Positions 43,248 to 52,355 of a stretch of DNA of 64,000 nucleotides are shown here, piece by piece (position 1 is the stretch's first letter; each line of letters begins with the position of its first letter). This stretch comes from an uncultured Hydrogenophaga sp. (GTDB lineage: Bacteria > Pseudomonadota > Gammaproteobacteria > Burkholderiales > Burkholderiaceae_C). The notes under the pieces are model-generated. The model had not been told where the DNA came from, did no database searches, and saw only the letters and a list, made by a program, of their open reading frames with translations. The DNA is taken from NCBI RefSeq assembly GCF_958439165.1, contig NZ_OY288119.1, positions 1 to 64,000 of the forward strand, read 5' to 3'. Made by a program: the position numbers and the translations under genes.

Positions 43248-44075
43248 TCAGGCCGACACCGACGCGGCCTCGCCCACGAAGGCGGGGGCGGGCGGGCTGC
43301 CAGCGGACAGGGTCAGGACTTCGTAGCCGGTGGGGGTGACCAGCACCGTGTGTTCCCACTGGGCCGAGAGCGAACGGTCCCGGGTCACGATGGTCCAGCC
43401 GTCACCGGCTTCCTTGATGTCGCGCTTGCCGGCATTGATCATGGGTTCGATGGTGAAGGTCATGCCCGGCTTGAGCTCTTCCATGGTGCCGGGGCGGCCG
43501 TAGTGCAGCACCTGCGGCTCCTCGTGGAAGCGCTGGCCGATGCCATGGCCGCAGAACTCGCGCACCACCGAGAAACCGTTGGACTCGGCAAAGGTCTGGA
43601 TGGCATGCCCGATGTCGCCCAGCCGGATGCCGGGGCGCACCAGCACGATGCCCTTCCACATGGCCTCGAAAGTGACCTGGCAGAGCCGGCGGGCCTGCAC
43701 GCTGGCGGCCGCTTCGCCACCGACCAGGTACATGCGGCTGTTGTCGCCGAACCAGCCGTCCTTGATGACGGTCACGTCGATGTTGAGGATGTCGCCCTTC
43801 TTCAGGGGCTTGTCGTTCGGTATGCCGTGGCACACCACGTGGTTGATCGAGGTGCAGAGGTGGCCGGGGTAGGGCGGATAACCTGGCGGCTGGTAACCGA
43901 TGGTGGCAGACACCGTGCCCTGCTGCTTCATGAACTCCGCGGACAGCCGGTCGATTTCCAGCGTGGTCATGCCCGGCTGGATCAGCGGGGTCAGGTAGTC
44001 CAGAACCTCGGAGGCCAGGCGGCACGCGGTTCGCATGCCGGCAATGCCGGCCTCGTCTTTGTAGGTGATGCTCAT
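43248..44075 (-). CDS. map: Methionine aminopeptidase, type I
   Basis: Removes the initiator methionine from new proteins. The 275-residue protein has the five metal ligands in order: N-I-D-V-T-V (Asp), G-D-N-S-R (Asp), F-C-G-H-G-I-G (His), F-T-I-E-P-M (Glu), and W-E-H-T-V (Glu). It heads the map-glnD operon and is divergent from purL across 125 nt. A GATAAT motif sits 8 nt before its start codon and there is no Shine-Dalgarno sequence. Confidence 0.96.
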   Translation of the reverse strand: MSITYKDEAGIAGMRTACRLASEVLDYLTPLIQPGMTTLEIDRLSAEFMKQQGTVSATIGYQPPGYPPYPGHLCTSINHVVCHGIPNDKPLKKGDILNIDVTVIKDGWFGDNSRMYLVGGEAAASVQARRLCQVTFEAMWKGIVLVRPGIRLGDIGHAIQTFAESNGFSVVREFCGHGIGQRFHEEPQVLHYGRPGTMEELKPGMTFTIEPMINAGKRDIKEAGDGWTIVTRDRSLSAQWEHTVLVTPTGYEVLTLSAGSPPAPAFVGEAASVSA

Positions 44076-44083
44076 GGGGCCGG

Positions 44084-44089
44084 ATTATC
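44084..44089 (-). promoter_or_regulatory. GATAAT -10-like motif 8 nt before map
   Basis: On the minus strand GATAATCCGGCCCC abuts the map ATG (44075). A transcript initiated from this hexamer would begin within a base or two of the start codon. The same 10-nt core GATAATCCGG occurs before dapC, rlmB and yciB. Confidence 0.45.
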
Positions 44090-44124
44090 CCACCGGCACC
44101 CGTATCTGCAGGGGTTGGCGGGCC

Positions 44125-44151
44125 TTGCCACCGGGGGGTGACGGGTAAAAT
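44125..44151 (+). promoter_or_regulatory. Candidate purL promoter
   Basis: TTGCCA (44125-44130) and TAAAAT (44146-44151) are separated by 15 nt, a little short for sigma-70 but both hexamers match well. Transcription from here would give a leader of about 40 nt before the GTG of purL. It faces away from the map motif in the same gap. Confidence 0.5.
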
Positions 44152-44200
44152 CCCGGGTTTTCCGCCCACCCGGTGGGTCAACGCACCTCAGGCTCCCAAC

Positions 44201-47200
44201 GTGTCCCTGCACCTGCGCTTTTTTGACGGCGGCAATGCCGTCAGCGACTTCAAAGTCCAGCAGCTCCTGCCCCGTCTGCAGGCCATCTCCGACAAGATCA
44301 CCAGCCTCAGTGCCCGCTTCGTGCACCTGGCCAGCTTCGACGCCGAGCCCGACGCCGCCACCGTGCAGCGCCTGGCCGAGCTGCTGACCTACGGCGAACC
44401 GGTCAGCGAGGCCCACCAGGCCCTGCAGGCGCAGGATGCGCCGGCCCTGCTCGTCATGCCGCGCCTGGGCACCGTCTCGCCCTGGGCCTCCAAGGCCACC
44501 GACATCGCCCGCAACTGCGGCCTCACGCTGCACCGGGTGGAGCGGCTGGTCGAGTACCGGGTGGGTCTGAAGTCCGGACTGCTGGGCAAGGCCAGCCTCA
44601 AACCCGAACAGCTTCAGGCCGTGGCCGAGGCCCTGCACGACCGCATGACCGAAGCCGTGGTGGTCGACCGCGACCAGGCCCGCGGCCTGTTCACCGAACT
44701 GCAGGCCGAACCCATGGCGCACGTGGACGTGCTGGGCGGCGGCCGCGCCGCACTGGTGCAGGCCAACACCGCCTGGGGTCTGGCCCTGGCCGACGACGAG
44801 ATCGACTACCTGCTCGATGCTTTCAAGGGCCTGGGCCGCAACCCGACCGATGTCGAGCTGATGATGTTCGCGCAGGCCAACTCCGAGCACTGCCGCCACA
44901 AGATCTTCAACGCGCAGTTCACCATCGACGGCTCCCCGCAGGACAAGAGCCTGTTCGGCATGATCCGCCACACCCACCAGACCAGCCCGCAGCACACGGT
45001 CGTGGCCTATTCCGACAACGCCTCGGTCATGGAAGGCCACGGCGTGCAGCGGCTGGTGGCCCGGTTCGACGGGCAGCAGCTGCCGCGCTACCAGCTGGAA
45101 CCCGCCACCCACCATGTGCTGATGAAGGTGGAGACCCACAACCACCCCACCGCCATCTCGCCCTTCCCGGGCGCGTCCACCGGTGCCGGCGGCGAGATCC
45201 GCGACGAGGGCGCCACCGGCCGGGGTTCGCGGCCCAAGGCCGGCCTGACCGGTTTCACCGTCAGCCGCCTCTGGGGCGGTCTGAGCGACCAGCCCGGCGG
45301 CAAGCCCGAACACATCGCCAGCCCGCTGCAGATCATGACCGAGGGCCCGCTGGGTGGCGCGGCCTTCAACAACGAATTCGGCCGACCCAACCTGCTGGGC
45401 TACTTCCGCGAGTACGAGCAGCAGGTCGACGGCGTTCAGCGCGGCTACCACAAGCCCATCATGATCGCCGGCGGCCTGGGCAGCATCGACGCCACCCAGA
45501 CCCGCAAGATCGAGTTCCCGGCCGGCACCCTGCTGGTCCAGCTCGGCGGCCCCGGCATGAAGATCGGCATGGGCGGCGGTGCGGCCAGTTCCATGGCCAC
45601 CGGCACCAACGCGGCCAACCTCGACTTCGACTCGGTGCAGCGCGGCAACCCGGAAATCGAGCGGCGCGCGCAGGAAGTCATCAACCATTGCTGGCAGCAG
45701 GGCGAGGCCAACCCCATCCTGGCCATCCACGACGTGGGTGCCGGCGGACTGTCCAACGCCTTCCCCGAGATCACCAACGACGCCGGGCGCGGTGCCCGGT
45801 TCGACCTGCGCGCCGTGCCGCTGGAGGAGAGCGGTCTGGCTCCGAAGGAGATCTGGTGCAACGAGAGCCAGGAACGCTACGTGCTGGCCATCGCGCCCGA
45901 GTCCCTGGAGGTGTTCCGCGCCTTCTGCGAACGCGAGCGCTGCCCGTTCGCCGTGGTGGGCGTGGCCACCGAGGAGCGTCATCTGCAGCTGGTGGACGAG
46001 GGGCATGAAAGCCCGGTCGACATGCCGATGTCGGTCCTGCTGGGCAAGCCGCCCAAGATGCACCGCGACGTGAAGACCGTTGCGCGCCAGTCGCCGCCGC
46101 TCGACCTGACCGACATCGACCTGCAGAAGTCCGTGATCGATGTGCTGAGCCACCCGACCGTGGCCTCCAAGCGCTTCCTGGTGACCATCGGCGACCGCAC
46201 CGTGGGTGGCCTGAGCCACCGCGACCAGATGGTCGGCCCCTGGCAGGTGCCGGTGGCCGACTGCGCCGTTACCCTGGCCGACCACACCGGTTTCGCCGGC
46301 GAGGCCATGAGCATGGGTGAACGCACCCCGCTGGCCGCCACCAGCCCGGCCGCCAGCGGCCGCATGGCAGTGGCCGAGGCCATCACCAACCTGCTGGCTG
46401 CGCCCATCGAGCTGCCGCGCGTGAAGCTGTCGGCCAACTGGATGGCCGCCTGTGGCGAACCCGGCGAAGACGCCGCGCTGTTCGAGACCGTCAAGGCGGT
46501 GGGCATGGAGCTGTGCCCGGCCCTGGGTGTGTCCATTCCGGTGGGCAAGGACAGCCTGTCCATGCGCACCCAGTGGCAGGCCGACGGCCAGACCCGCAAG
46601 GTCACCGCCCCGGTCAGCCTGATCGTCAGCGCGTTTGCCAGCCTGCCCGACGTGCGCGGCACGCTCACGCCCCAGCTCGACCGCACCCTGGAAGACACCA
46701 CGCTGGTGCTGGTCGACCTCGGCAAGGGCCGCCACCGCATGGGCGGCAGCATCCTGGCGCAGGTACTGGGCCATCCGGGCGGTGAAGTGCCCGATCTGGA
46801 CAGCCCGCAGGACCTGGTCGCGCTGGTCAATGCGGTGAATGCCTTGCGTTCGCAAGGCCGCCTGCTGGCCTACCACGACCGCAGCGACGGTGGCCTGCTG
46901 GCCGCCGTGGCCGAGATGGCCTTTGCCGGTCAGGTGGGCGTGGCCCTGAACGTGGACCTGCTGGTCACCGAGGGCGACGGCATCAGCGACAGCCGCGCCG
47001 AAGTGGGCGATGCCAAGAACTGGAGCAAGCAGGTCAGCGCCCGCCGCGAGGAGCTCACCCTGCGCGCCCTGTTCAACGAGGAACTCGGCGTGGTGCTGCA
47101 GGTGCGCACCAGCGAGCGCAACGACGTGATGCAGGTGCTGCGCGAGCATGGCCTGTCGAAGTTCAGCCACTTCATCGGCAAGACCCGCCCGGACAGCTCG

Positions 47201-48208
47201 CCCATGGACGCCGGCAAGGGCGAACTGCAGGTCTGGCGCGACACCAAGGCGGTGTTCAGTGCCCGCCTGAGCGACCTGCACCAGGTCTGGGACAGCGTGA
47301 GCTGGAAGATCAACCAGCAGCGCGACAACCCGGCCTGTGCCGATGCCGAACACGCCGCCGCCGGCGATCTGGCCGATCCGGGCCTGCACAGCGTGCTCAG
47401 CTTTGATCCGGCCGAGGACGTGGCCGCGCCGTTCCTGAACCTGGCCCGCCCGCGCGTGGCCATCCTGCGCGAGCAGGGCGTCAACTCCCATGTGGAGATG
47501 GCCCACGCCTTCACCCTGGCCGGATTCGATGCCTTCGACGTCCACATGACCGACCTGCAGGCCGGCCGCGCGAAGCTGGCCGACTTCCAGGGCGTGGTGG
47601 CCTGCGGCGGCTTCAGCTACGGCGACACGCTGGGCGCCGGCATCGGCTGGGCCCGCTCCATCACCTTCAACCCGGCCCTGGCCGACCAGTTCAAGGCCTT
47701 CTTCGGCCGTACCGACACCTTCGGTCTGGGCGTGTGCAATGGCTGCCAGATGTTTGCCGAGCTGGCCGACATCATTCCTGGCGCCCAGGCCTGGCCGCGC
47801 TTCACCACCAACCAGAGCGAGCGCTTCGAGGCGCGGCTGTCGCTGGTGGAAGTGCTGGAGTCGCCCAGCCTGTTCCTTCAGGGCATGGCCGGTACCCGGC
47901 TGCCGATCGCGGTGGCCCATGGCGAAGGTTTTGCCAACTTCCGCCACCGCGGCAACCCGGCGCAGGCCATTGCCGCCATGCGCTTCGTGGACCACACCGG
48001 TGCCGCCACCGAGCGTTACCCCTTCAACCCCAACGGCAGCCCGGGCGGCCTGACTGCGGTCACCACCGCCGATGGTCGCTTCACGGCCATGATGCCGCAC
48101 CCCGAACGGGTGTTCCGCAACATCCAGATGAGCTGGACCGACCAGGACCCGTCCGCCTTCAGCGGCTGGATGCGCCTGTGGCGCAACGCCCGTCGCTGGG
48201 TCGGCTGA
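44201..48208 (+). CDS. purL: Phosphoribosylformylglycinamidine synthase PurL
   Basis: Large single-chain FGAM synthase of the fourth step of purine synthesis. It combines FGAR with ammonia from glutamine at the cost of ATP. The product is 1335 residues from GTG 44201 (V-S-L-H-L-R-F-F-D-G-G): N-terminal domain, two AIRS-like synthetase domains (G-P-L-G-G-A-A-F-N-N-E-F-G-R-P; S-V-P-I-P-V type), and a C-terminal class I glutamine amidotransferase with nucleophile Cys in G-V-C-N-G-C-Q and the His-Glu pair near P-H-P-E-R-V. I prefer the GTG to the open frame back to 44138, which would run into the promoter. Purine genes in this window (purA and purL) are not in one operon. Confidence 0.96.
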   Translation: MSLHLRFFDGGNAVSDFKVQQLLPRLQAISDKITSLSARFVHLASFDAEPDAATVQRLAELLTYGEPVSEAHQALQAQDAPALLVMPRLGTVSPWASKATDIARNCGLTLHRVERLVEYRVGLKSGLLGKASLKPEQLQAVAEALHDRMTEAVVVDRDQARGLFTELQAEPMAHVDVLGGGRAALVQANTAWGLALADDEIDYLLDAFKGLGRNPTDVELMMFAQANSEHCRHKIFNAQFTIDGSPQDKSLFGMIRHTHQTSPQHTVVAYSDNASVMEGHGVQRLVARFDGQQLPRYQLEPATHHVLMKVETHNHPTAISPFPGASTGAGGEIRDEGATGRGSRPKAGLTGFTVSRLWGGLSDQPGGKPEHIASPLQIMTEGPLGGAAFNNEFGRPNLLGYFREYEQQVDGVQRGYHKPIMIAGGLGSIDATQTRKIEFPAGTLLVQLGGPGMKIGMGGGAASSMATGTNAANLDFDSVQRGNPEIERRAQEVINHCWQQGEANPILAIHDVGAGGLSNAFPEITNDAGRGARFDLRAVPLEESGLAPKEIWCNESQERYVLAIAPESLEVFRAFCERERCPFAVVGVATEERHLQLVDEGHESPVDMPMSVLLGKPPKMHRDVKTVARQSPPLDLTDIDLQKSVIDVLSHPTVASKRFLVTIGDRTVGGLSHRDQMVGPWQVPVADCAVTLADHTGFAGEAMSMGERTPLAATSPAASGRMAVAEAITNLLAAPIELPRVKLSANWMAACGEPGEDAALFETVKAVGMELCPALGVSIPVGKDSLSMRTQWQADGQTRKVTAPVSLIVSAFASLPDVRGTLTPQLDRTLEDTTLVLVDLGKGRHRMGGSILAQVLGHPGGEVPDLDSPQDLVALVNAVNALRSQGRLLAYHDRSDGGLLAAVAEMAFAGQVGVALNVDLLVTEGDGISDSRAEVGDAKNWSKQVSARREELTLRALFNEELGVVLQVRTSERNDVMQVLREHGLSKFSHFIGKTRPDSSPMDAGKGELQVWRDTKAVFSARLSDLHQVWDSVSWKINQQRDNPACADAEHAAAGDLADPGLHSVLSFDPAEDVAAPFLNLARPRVAILREQGVNSHVEMAHAFTLAGFDAFDVHMTDLQAGRAKLADFQGVVACGGFSYGDTLGAGIGWARSITFNPALADQFKAFFGRTDTFGLGVCNGCQMFAELADIIPGAQAWPRFTTNQSERFEARLSLVEVLESPSLFLQGMAGTRLPIAVAHGEGFANFRHRGNPAQAIAAMRFVDHTGAATERYPFNPNGSPGGLTAVTTADGRFTAMMPHPERVFRNIQMSWTDQDPSAFSGWMRLWRNARRWVG

Positions 48209-48233
48209 CCTTCGATATTCACAGGAACCCACC

Positions 48234-49151
48234 ATGGCCGGAACCAGCCTGCTCGCACTCATCGACGACATCGCCACGCTGCTCGACGATGTGTCGGTCA
48301 TGACCAAGGTCGCGGCCAAGAAGACCGCCGGTGTGCTGGGCGACGACCTAGCGCTCAACGCCCAGCAGGTCACCGGCGTGAAGGCCGACCGTGAACTGCC
48401 GGTGGTCTGGGCCGTGGCCAAGGGATCGGCGGTGAACAAGCTGATCCTGGTGCCGGCGGCGCTGCTGATCAGCGCCTTCCTGCCGTGGCTGATCACCCCG
48501 CTCCTGATGCTGGGCGGGCTCTTCCTGTGCTTCGAGGGCGCCGAGAAGCTGCTGCACAAGTTCTTCCCGGGCGGGCCGGACGCCGACGCCCGGCACCGCG
48601 CGGAGCTGGTCAAGGCGGTGCAGGACGAGCAGGTCGATCTGGTGGCCTTCGAGAAGGACAAGATCAAGGGCGCAGTCCGCACCGATTTCATCCTGTCGGC
48701 CGAGATCATCGTCATATCCCTGGGCGCCGTGGCCACCGCCGGCATGGCGCAGCGGGTGGGCGTGCTGGTGTCCATCTCGGTGCTGATGACGGTGGGGGTC
48801 TACGGCCTGGTGGCGGGCATCGTCAAGCTCGACGACCTGGGCCTGTACCTGAACCGCCAGGCGGCCGCCTGGCAGCGGGCACTGGGTCGCGGCATCCTGG
48901 TCTTTGCGCCCTGGCTCATGAAGACGCTTTCGGTCCTGGGCACGGCCGCCATGTTCCTGGTGGGCGGTGGCATCCTGGTGCACGGAGTGCCGGCCGTGGG
49001 TCATGCCATCGATGCCCTGGCCGCCAGCCTCGGGGGCTGGGGCGTGCTGGTGTCGAGCCTGCTGGGCGGTCTGGCGGGCCTGTTGGCCGGCGCGGTGGTG
49101 GTGGCCCTGGTGACGCTGGCGAAACGCCTGCGCGGCCCCCGGACCGCCTGA
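48234..49151 (+). CDS. DUF808 family membrane protein (YedI-like)
   Basis: Inner-membrane protein of unknown function. The 305-residue sequence opens M-A-G-T-S-L-L-A-L-I-D-D-I-A-T-L-L-D-D-V, which is the family signature, and has A-K-K-T-A-G-V-L-G-D-D-L-A. Around five or six hydrophobic helices follow, with a cytoplasmic acidic segment. A ribosome binding site (AGGAA) precedes the ATG. It starts 25 nt after purL and is followed by a small unknown gene 2 nt later. No substrate or partner is known. Confidence 0.9.
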   Translation: MAGTSLLALIDDIATLLDDVSVMTKVAAKKTAGVLGDDLALNAQQVTGVKADRELPVVWAVAKGSAVNKLILVPAALLISAFLPWLITPLLMLGGLFLCFEGAEKLLHKFFPGGPDADARHRAELVKAVQDEQVDLVAFEKDKIKGAVRTDFILSAEIIVISLGAVATAGMAQRVGVLVSISVLMTVGVYGLVAGIVKLDDLGLYLNRQAAAWQRALGRGILVFAPWLMKTLSVLGTAAMFLVGGGILVHGVPAVGHAIDALAASLGGWGVLVSSLLGGLAGLLAGAVVVALVTLAKRLRGPRTA

Positions 49152-49153
49152 CC

Positions 49154-49516
49154 ATGAAGCAGCCGGTTGCTGCTGCGCCGGAGCACTGGCGCCGCGATGT
49201 GGGGGCCGACTCGGTCGCCGTGCTGGACGTTCCCGGCCTGCTGGAACGCAGCCGCGTGTTCGAGGTGGACGTGACGCTGGTGGTCGATGCGCCGACGGCT
49301 CTGCAGGGTGCGTGGCACGAGCTGTCGCTGGAGCTGGACGGGCGGCGCCAGTGGTGCCGGCGGGTGGATACCCGCAACCCGGGCCAGACCGACGGGCTGG
49401 ACTACCACCAGCAGGTCCGGCTCGCGCCGGATCAGGGCCTGCGCATCCGCGCCGTGGCGCAGGTCAAGGGCTGCCGCATCCGGCAGCTGCTGGTCGAGGC
49501 CCGCGAGGAACGCTGA
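49154..49516 (+). CDS. Hypothetical protein, 120 residues
   Basis: Starts at ATG 49154, 2 nt after the DUF808 gene, so it is very probably co-translated with it. The 120-residue protein looks beta-rich, with alternating hydrophobic strands such as F-E-V-D-V-T-L-V-V-D and L-S-L-E-L-D-G-R. It has no signal peptide or membrane helix. Two cysteines occur (Q-W-C-R-R and K-G-C-R-I). I recognise no family. Codon use is like the neighbours, and the tight spacing argues that it is real. Confidence 0.65.
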   Translation: MKQPVAAAPEHWRRDVGADSVAVLDVPGLLERSRVFEVDVTLVVDAPTALQGAWHELSLELDGRRQWCRRVDTRNPGQTDGLDYHQQVRLAPDQGLRIRAVAQVKGCRIRQLLVEAREER

Positions 49517-49537
49517 GCCGCCGTTGCCGACCCGGCA

Positions 49538-51535
49538 TCACGCCGGCATGACGGGCCGGGTCCGGTAGAACCGGATCGGGCTGGTGGCGGTCTGCTGGGC
49601 AATGTCGCGAACGCTCTGCGCGACGCCGGGCCTGAGCTGGCCCACCACATGCATCTCGCAGGGTTTGCAGTCGAACCGCAGGGTCAGCTTCTCGTTGCCA
49701 TGCGTGATGGTCATGGGCTCGGCCTTGACCGTGCCCTGCACGCCGGTCACGCCCTTGGCCTGCTTGGGGCACAGGCTCAGGCTGAAGCGCACGCAGTGCT
49801 TGGTGATCATCAGGCTCACCTCGCCGGCCTCTTCATGGCTTTCGTAGGCCGAGGCGATCACCTTGACACCATGGCGGGCGTAGAAGTCGCGCGCCTTGTG
49901 GTTGTAGACGTTGGCCAGGTAGGTGAGGGTGTCTTCCGGGTAGGGCACCGGCGGCTCCACCGGCACGGCGCGCGGCAGGCGCGTCCAGGCCGAGGTGCGT
50001 GCAGCTTCCAGCAAGGCCACCGCATCGCGGCGCAGCGGATTGAGCAGCGAGGCCGGCACGAACCAGGGCTGCGACAGGTCCAGGGTGATGTCGATCGGCT
50101 CGAAGATGGTCTCGCCCAGACGGCCCAGGGCCTCACGCAGCTTGCCATCGGCCTGCGCGGCATCGCGCGCCGGCTCCAGCCGGGCCTTCAGCGTGGCGCT
50201 GCCGTGGTGGCCATCCTCGTCGGTGAGGTCGAGCTGCAGGCCGCCCGCCACTTCAGAAAGCTTCATCCAGACACCGATGCGGCGTTCGGCCGACTTGCGG
50301 TCGAGCGCGCGCACCCAGTCCATGTCGCGGTTGCGGTTGATGACGGTGCCGCGCTGGAGGTGACGAAGGCCCCCCAGATCGTCCTTGGGGAACACCCGCC
50401 AGCGGCCCGCATCGGCTTTCGTTCCGGCCGGCTCGGCGCGGTTGATCTGCAGGCCCACCAGTTCCTTGTGCAGGTCGAGGTAGCACAGGCCATCGCCGTT
50501 GTGGATGACGGTGGCCGGGTCGTCGGTCTGGACCTCGACCCAGCCGTCGCCCACCTGGGTCACCCAGCCGATGGGGCGGCCCGGGTTCTTGGGCGTGTCG
50601 AAGGCGCCAATGTCCTCCTTGCGGCCCTGCACGAAGTAGTCGGTGAATTCGCGGTTGAAGTTCTGGTCCGGGTCGGGTGTGAACCCGAAGGTGCAGCGGC
50701 CGCTGGAGGCGCGGGCCAGCTCGGGCCGCTCCTCCAGGATGTCGTCGAACAGGCGGCGGTAGTGGGCGGTGATGTTCTTCACATAGCCCAGGTCCTTGTA
50801 GCGACCTTCGATCTTGAAGCTGCGGGCGCCGGCCTCGATGAGTTCGCGAAGGTTGTCGCTCTGGTTGTTGTCCTTCATGGACAGCACATGCTTGTCGTGC
50901 GCCACGATGCGGCCCTGGCTGTCCTTCACCTCGTAGGGCAGGCGACAGGCCTGGGAACAGTCGCCCCGGGTGGCGCTGCGCCCGGTGTGGGCATGGCTCA
51001 CATAGCACTGTCCGCTGTAGGCCACGCACAGGGCACCGTGGATGAAGAATTCCAGCGTGCAGCGCTCGGGGTCGGTGGCGGCACGGATGTCCGCGATCTG
51101 CTGCAGCGTGAGTTCCCGCGCCAGCACGATCTGCGACAGGCCGGCGTCCTGCAGGAACCTGGCCTTCTCCGGGGTGCGGATGTCGGTCTGGGTGCTGGCG
51201 TGCAGCTGGATCGGCGGCAGGTCGATCTCCAGCAGGCCCATGTCCTGGATGATGAGGGCGTCCACCCCCGCGTCGAACAGCTGCCAGGCCAGCTTTCGGG
51301 CCGGCTCCAGCTCGTCGTCGCGCAGGATGGTGTTCATGGTGACGAAGATGCGGCTGCCGAAGCGGTGGGCGTGCCGCACCAGCCGGGAGATCTCCGACAC
51401 GCTGTTGTCGGCTGAGGTCCGGGCACCGAAGGAGGGGCCGCCGATGTAGACCGCATCGGCGCCGTGGTTCACGGCCTCGATGCCGATGTCGGCGTCGCGC
51501 GCCGGGGAGAGCAGTTCGATCTGGTGGGGCAGCAT
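49538..51535 (-). CDS. rlhA: 23S rRNA hydroxylase RlhA (peptidase U32 family)
   Basis: Peptidase U32-family protein needed for 5-hydroxylation of C2501 in 23S rRNA in E. coli. The 665-residue product begins M-L-P-H-Q-I-E-L-L-S-P-A-R-D-A-D-I-G-I-E-A and shows the U32 motif G-A-D-A-V-Y-I-G-G-P. Its iron-sulfur-type cysteines are present (C-S-Q-A-C-R-L-P-Y; F-D-C-K-P-C-E-M). It matches the longer, two-domain RlhA rather than the 450-residue YegQ by length and by the C-terminal DUF3656-like region. I chose ATG 51535; the longer frame to 51625 would overlap the divergent hydrolase. The gap to that gene is 73 nt. Confidence 0.9.
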   Translation of the reverse strand: MLPHQIELLSPARDADIGIEAVNHGADAVYIGGPSFGARTSADNSVSEISRLVRHAHRFGSRIFVTMNTILRDDELEPARKLAWQLFDAGVDALIIQDMGLLEIDLPPIQLHASTQTDIRTPEKARFLQDAGLSQIVLARELTLQQIADIRAATDPERCTLEFFIHGALCVAYSGQCYVSHAHTGRSATRGDCSQACRLPYEVKDSQGRIVAHDKHVLSMKDNNQSDNLRELIEAGARSFKIEGRYKDLGYVKNITAHYRRLFDDILEERPELARASSGRCTFGFTPDPDQNFNREFTDYFVQGRKEDIGAFDTPKNPGRPIGWVTQVGDGWVEVQTDDPATVIHNGDGLCYLDLHKELVGLQINRAEPAGTKADAGRWRVFPKDDLGGLRHLQRGTVINRNRDMDWVRALDRKSAERRIGVWMKLSEVAGGLQLDLTDEDGHHGSATLKARLEPARDAAQADGKLREALGRLGETIFEPIDITLDLSQPWFVPASLLNPLRRDAVALLEAARTSAWTRLPRAVPVEPPVPYPEDTLTYLANVYNHKARDFYARHGVKVIASAYESHEEAGEVSLMITKHCVRFSLSLCPKQAKGVTGVQGTVKAEPMTITHGNEKLTLRFDCKPCEMHVVGQLRPGVAQSVRDIAQQTATSPIRFYRTRPVMPA

Positions 51536-51608
51536 GGGCGGGCAGAATCGGGTGTTCGTGGTCGGCCTGAGGCAGGACCAAAACCCGATATTGTCCCGGA
51601 GAAGCCCC

Positions 51609-52340
51609 ATGTCCGCATCCCCCAACTTCGTGCTGGTTCATGGCGCCTGGCACGGCGCATGGTGCTGGCGCCGTGTGCTGCCGCTGCTGAGGGCGGCCGG
51701 GGCCGAGGCCCATGCGGTGACGCTCACCGGTGTGGGCGAGCGGGCCCACCTGCTGACCCCGGCGGTCGACCTGCACACCCACATCCAGGACGTGATCGGC
51801 CTGATCGAGGCCGAAGAGCTGAGCGAGGTGGTGCTGGTCGGCCACAGCTACGCCGGCATGGTCATCACCGGTGTGGCCGACCGGCTGTTGCAGAGCCGCC
51901 CGTCAGCACTTGCCCGGCTGGTGTACCTCGACGCTTCCGTGCCCGACCCTGGAACTGCCTGGAGCACGCCGCACAGCCCGGAAACCCGCGAGGCCCGTAG
52001 CCAGACGGCGGCAGGCAGTGGCGGGCTCAGCTTTCCGCCGCCCGATGCATCGGTGTTCGGGCTGGAAGGCGCCGACCGCGACTGGATCAACCGCCGTCAG
52101 ACGCCGCAGCCGTTTGCGCTCTATCACCAGCCGCTGCATTTCGAAGCCGCGCGGGTGGCCAGCCTGCCGCGCACGTTCATCGACTGCACCTCACCGGCGC
52201 TGCCCACCATCGCGCCGGCCCGCATCAAGGTGCGCCAGGAGCCTGGCTGGCAGGTGCTGGAAATGAAAACGGGGCACGACCCGATGGTCAGTGCCCCGCA
52301 GGAACTGGCGCGACTGCTGTTGCAGGTCGCTGCCGGTTGA
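51609..52340 (+). CDS. Alpha/beta hydrolase (esterase-like)
   Basis: A 243-residue alpha/beta-hydrolase: F-V-L-V-H-G-A-W-H-G-A-W-C-W oxyanion region at residues 7-20, nucleophile elbow G-H-S-Y-A-G with Ser80, and a likely catalytic His in G-H-D-P-M near residue 225. The pattern is that of the small esterase group that includes plant methyl-salicylate esterases and hydroxynitrile lyases. The substrate cannot be inferred. ATG 51609 has GGAGAA about 7 nt upstream; the frame is open to 51480 but that overlaps rlhA. It converges with the parvulin gene. Confidence 0.85.
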   Translation: MSASPNFVLVHGAWHGAWCWRRVLPLLRAAGAEAHAVTLTGVGERAHLLTPAVDLHTHIQDVIGLIEAEELSEVVLVGHSYAGMVITGVADRLLQSRPSALARLVYLDASVPDPGTAWSTPHSPETREARSQTAAGSGGLSFPPPDASVFGLEGADRDWINRRQTPQPFALYHQPLHFEAARVASLPRTFIDCTSPALPTIAPARIKVRQEPGWQVLEMKTGHDPMVSAPQELARLLLQVAAG

Positions 52341-52355
52341 CTGGCCGGAAGGTGC

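Noticed and set aside
44161..44180. Hairpin CCCACC-GGTGGG in the purL leader as a riboswitch
   Set aside because: The stem is very short and the leader is only about 40 nt long. No purine riboswitch core is visible.
44072..48775. A 1567-codon open reading frame on the minus strand opposite purL
   Set aside because: It mirrors the GC-rich third positions of purL, has no recognisable domain and overlaps map and the DUF808 gene. Long antisense frames are expected in such high-GC DNA.
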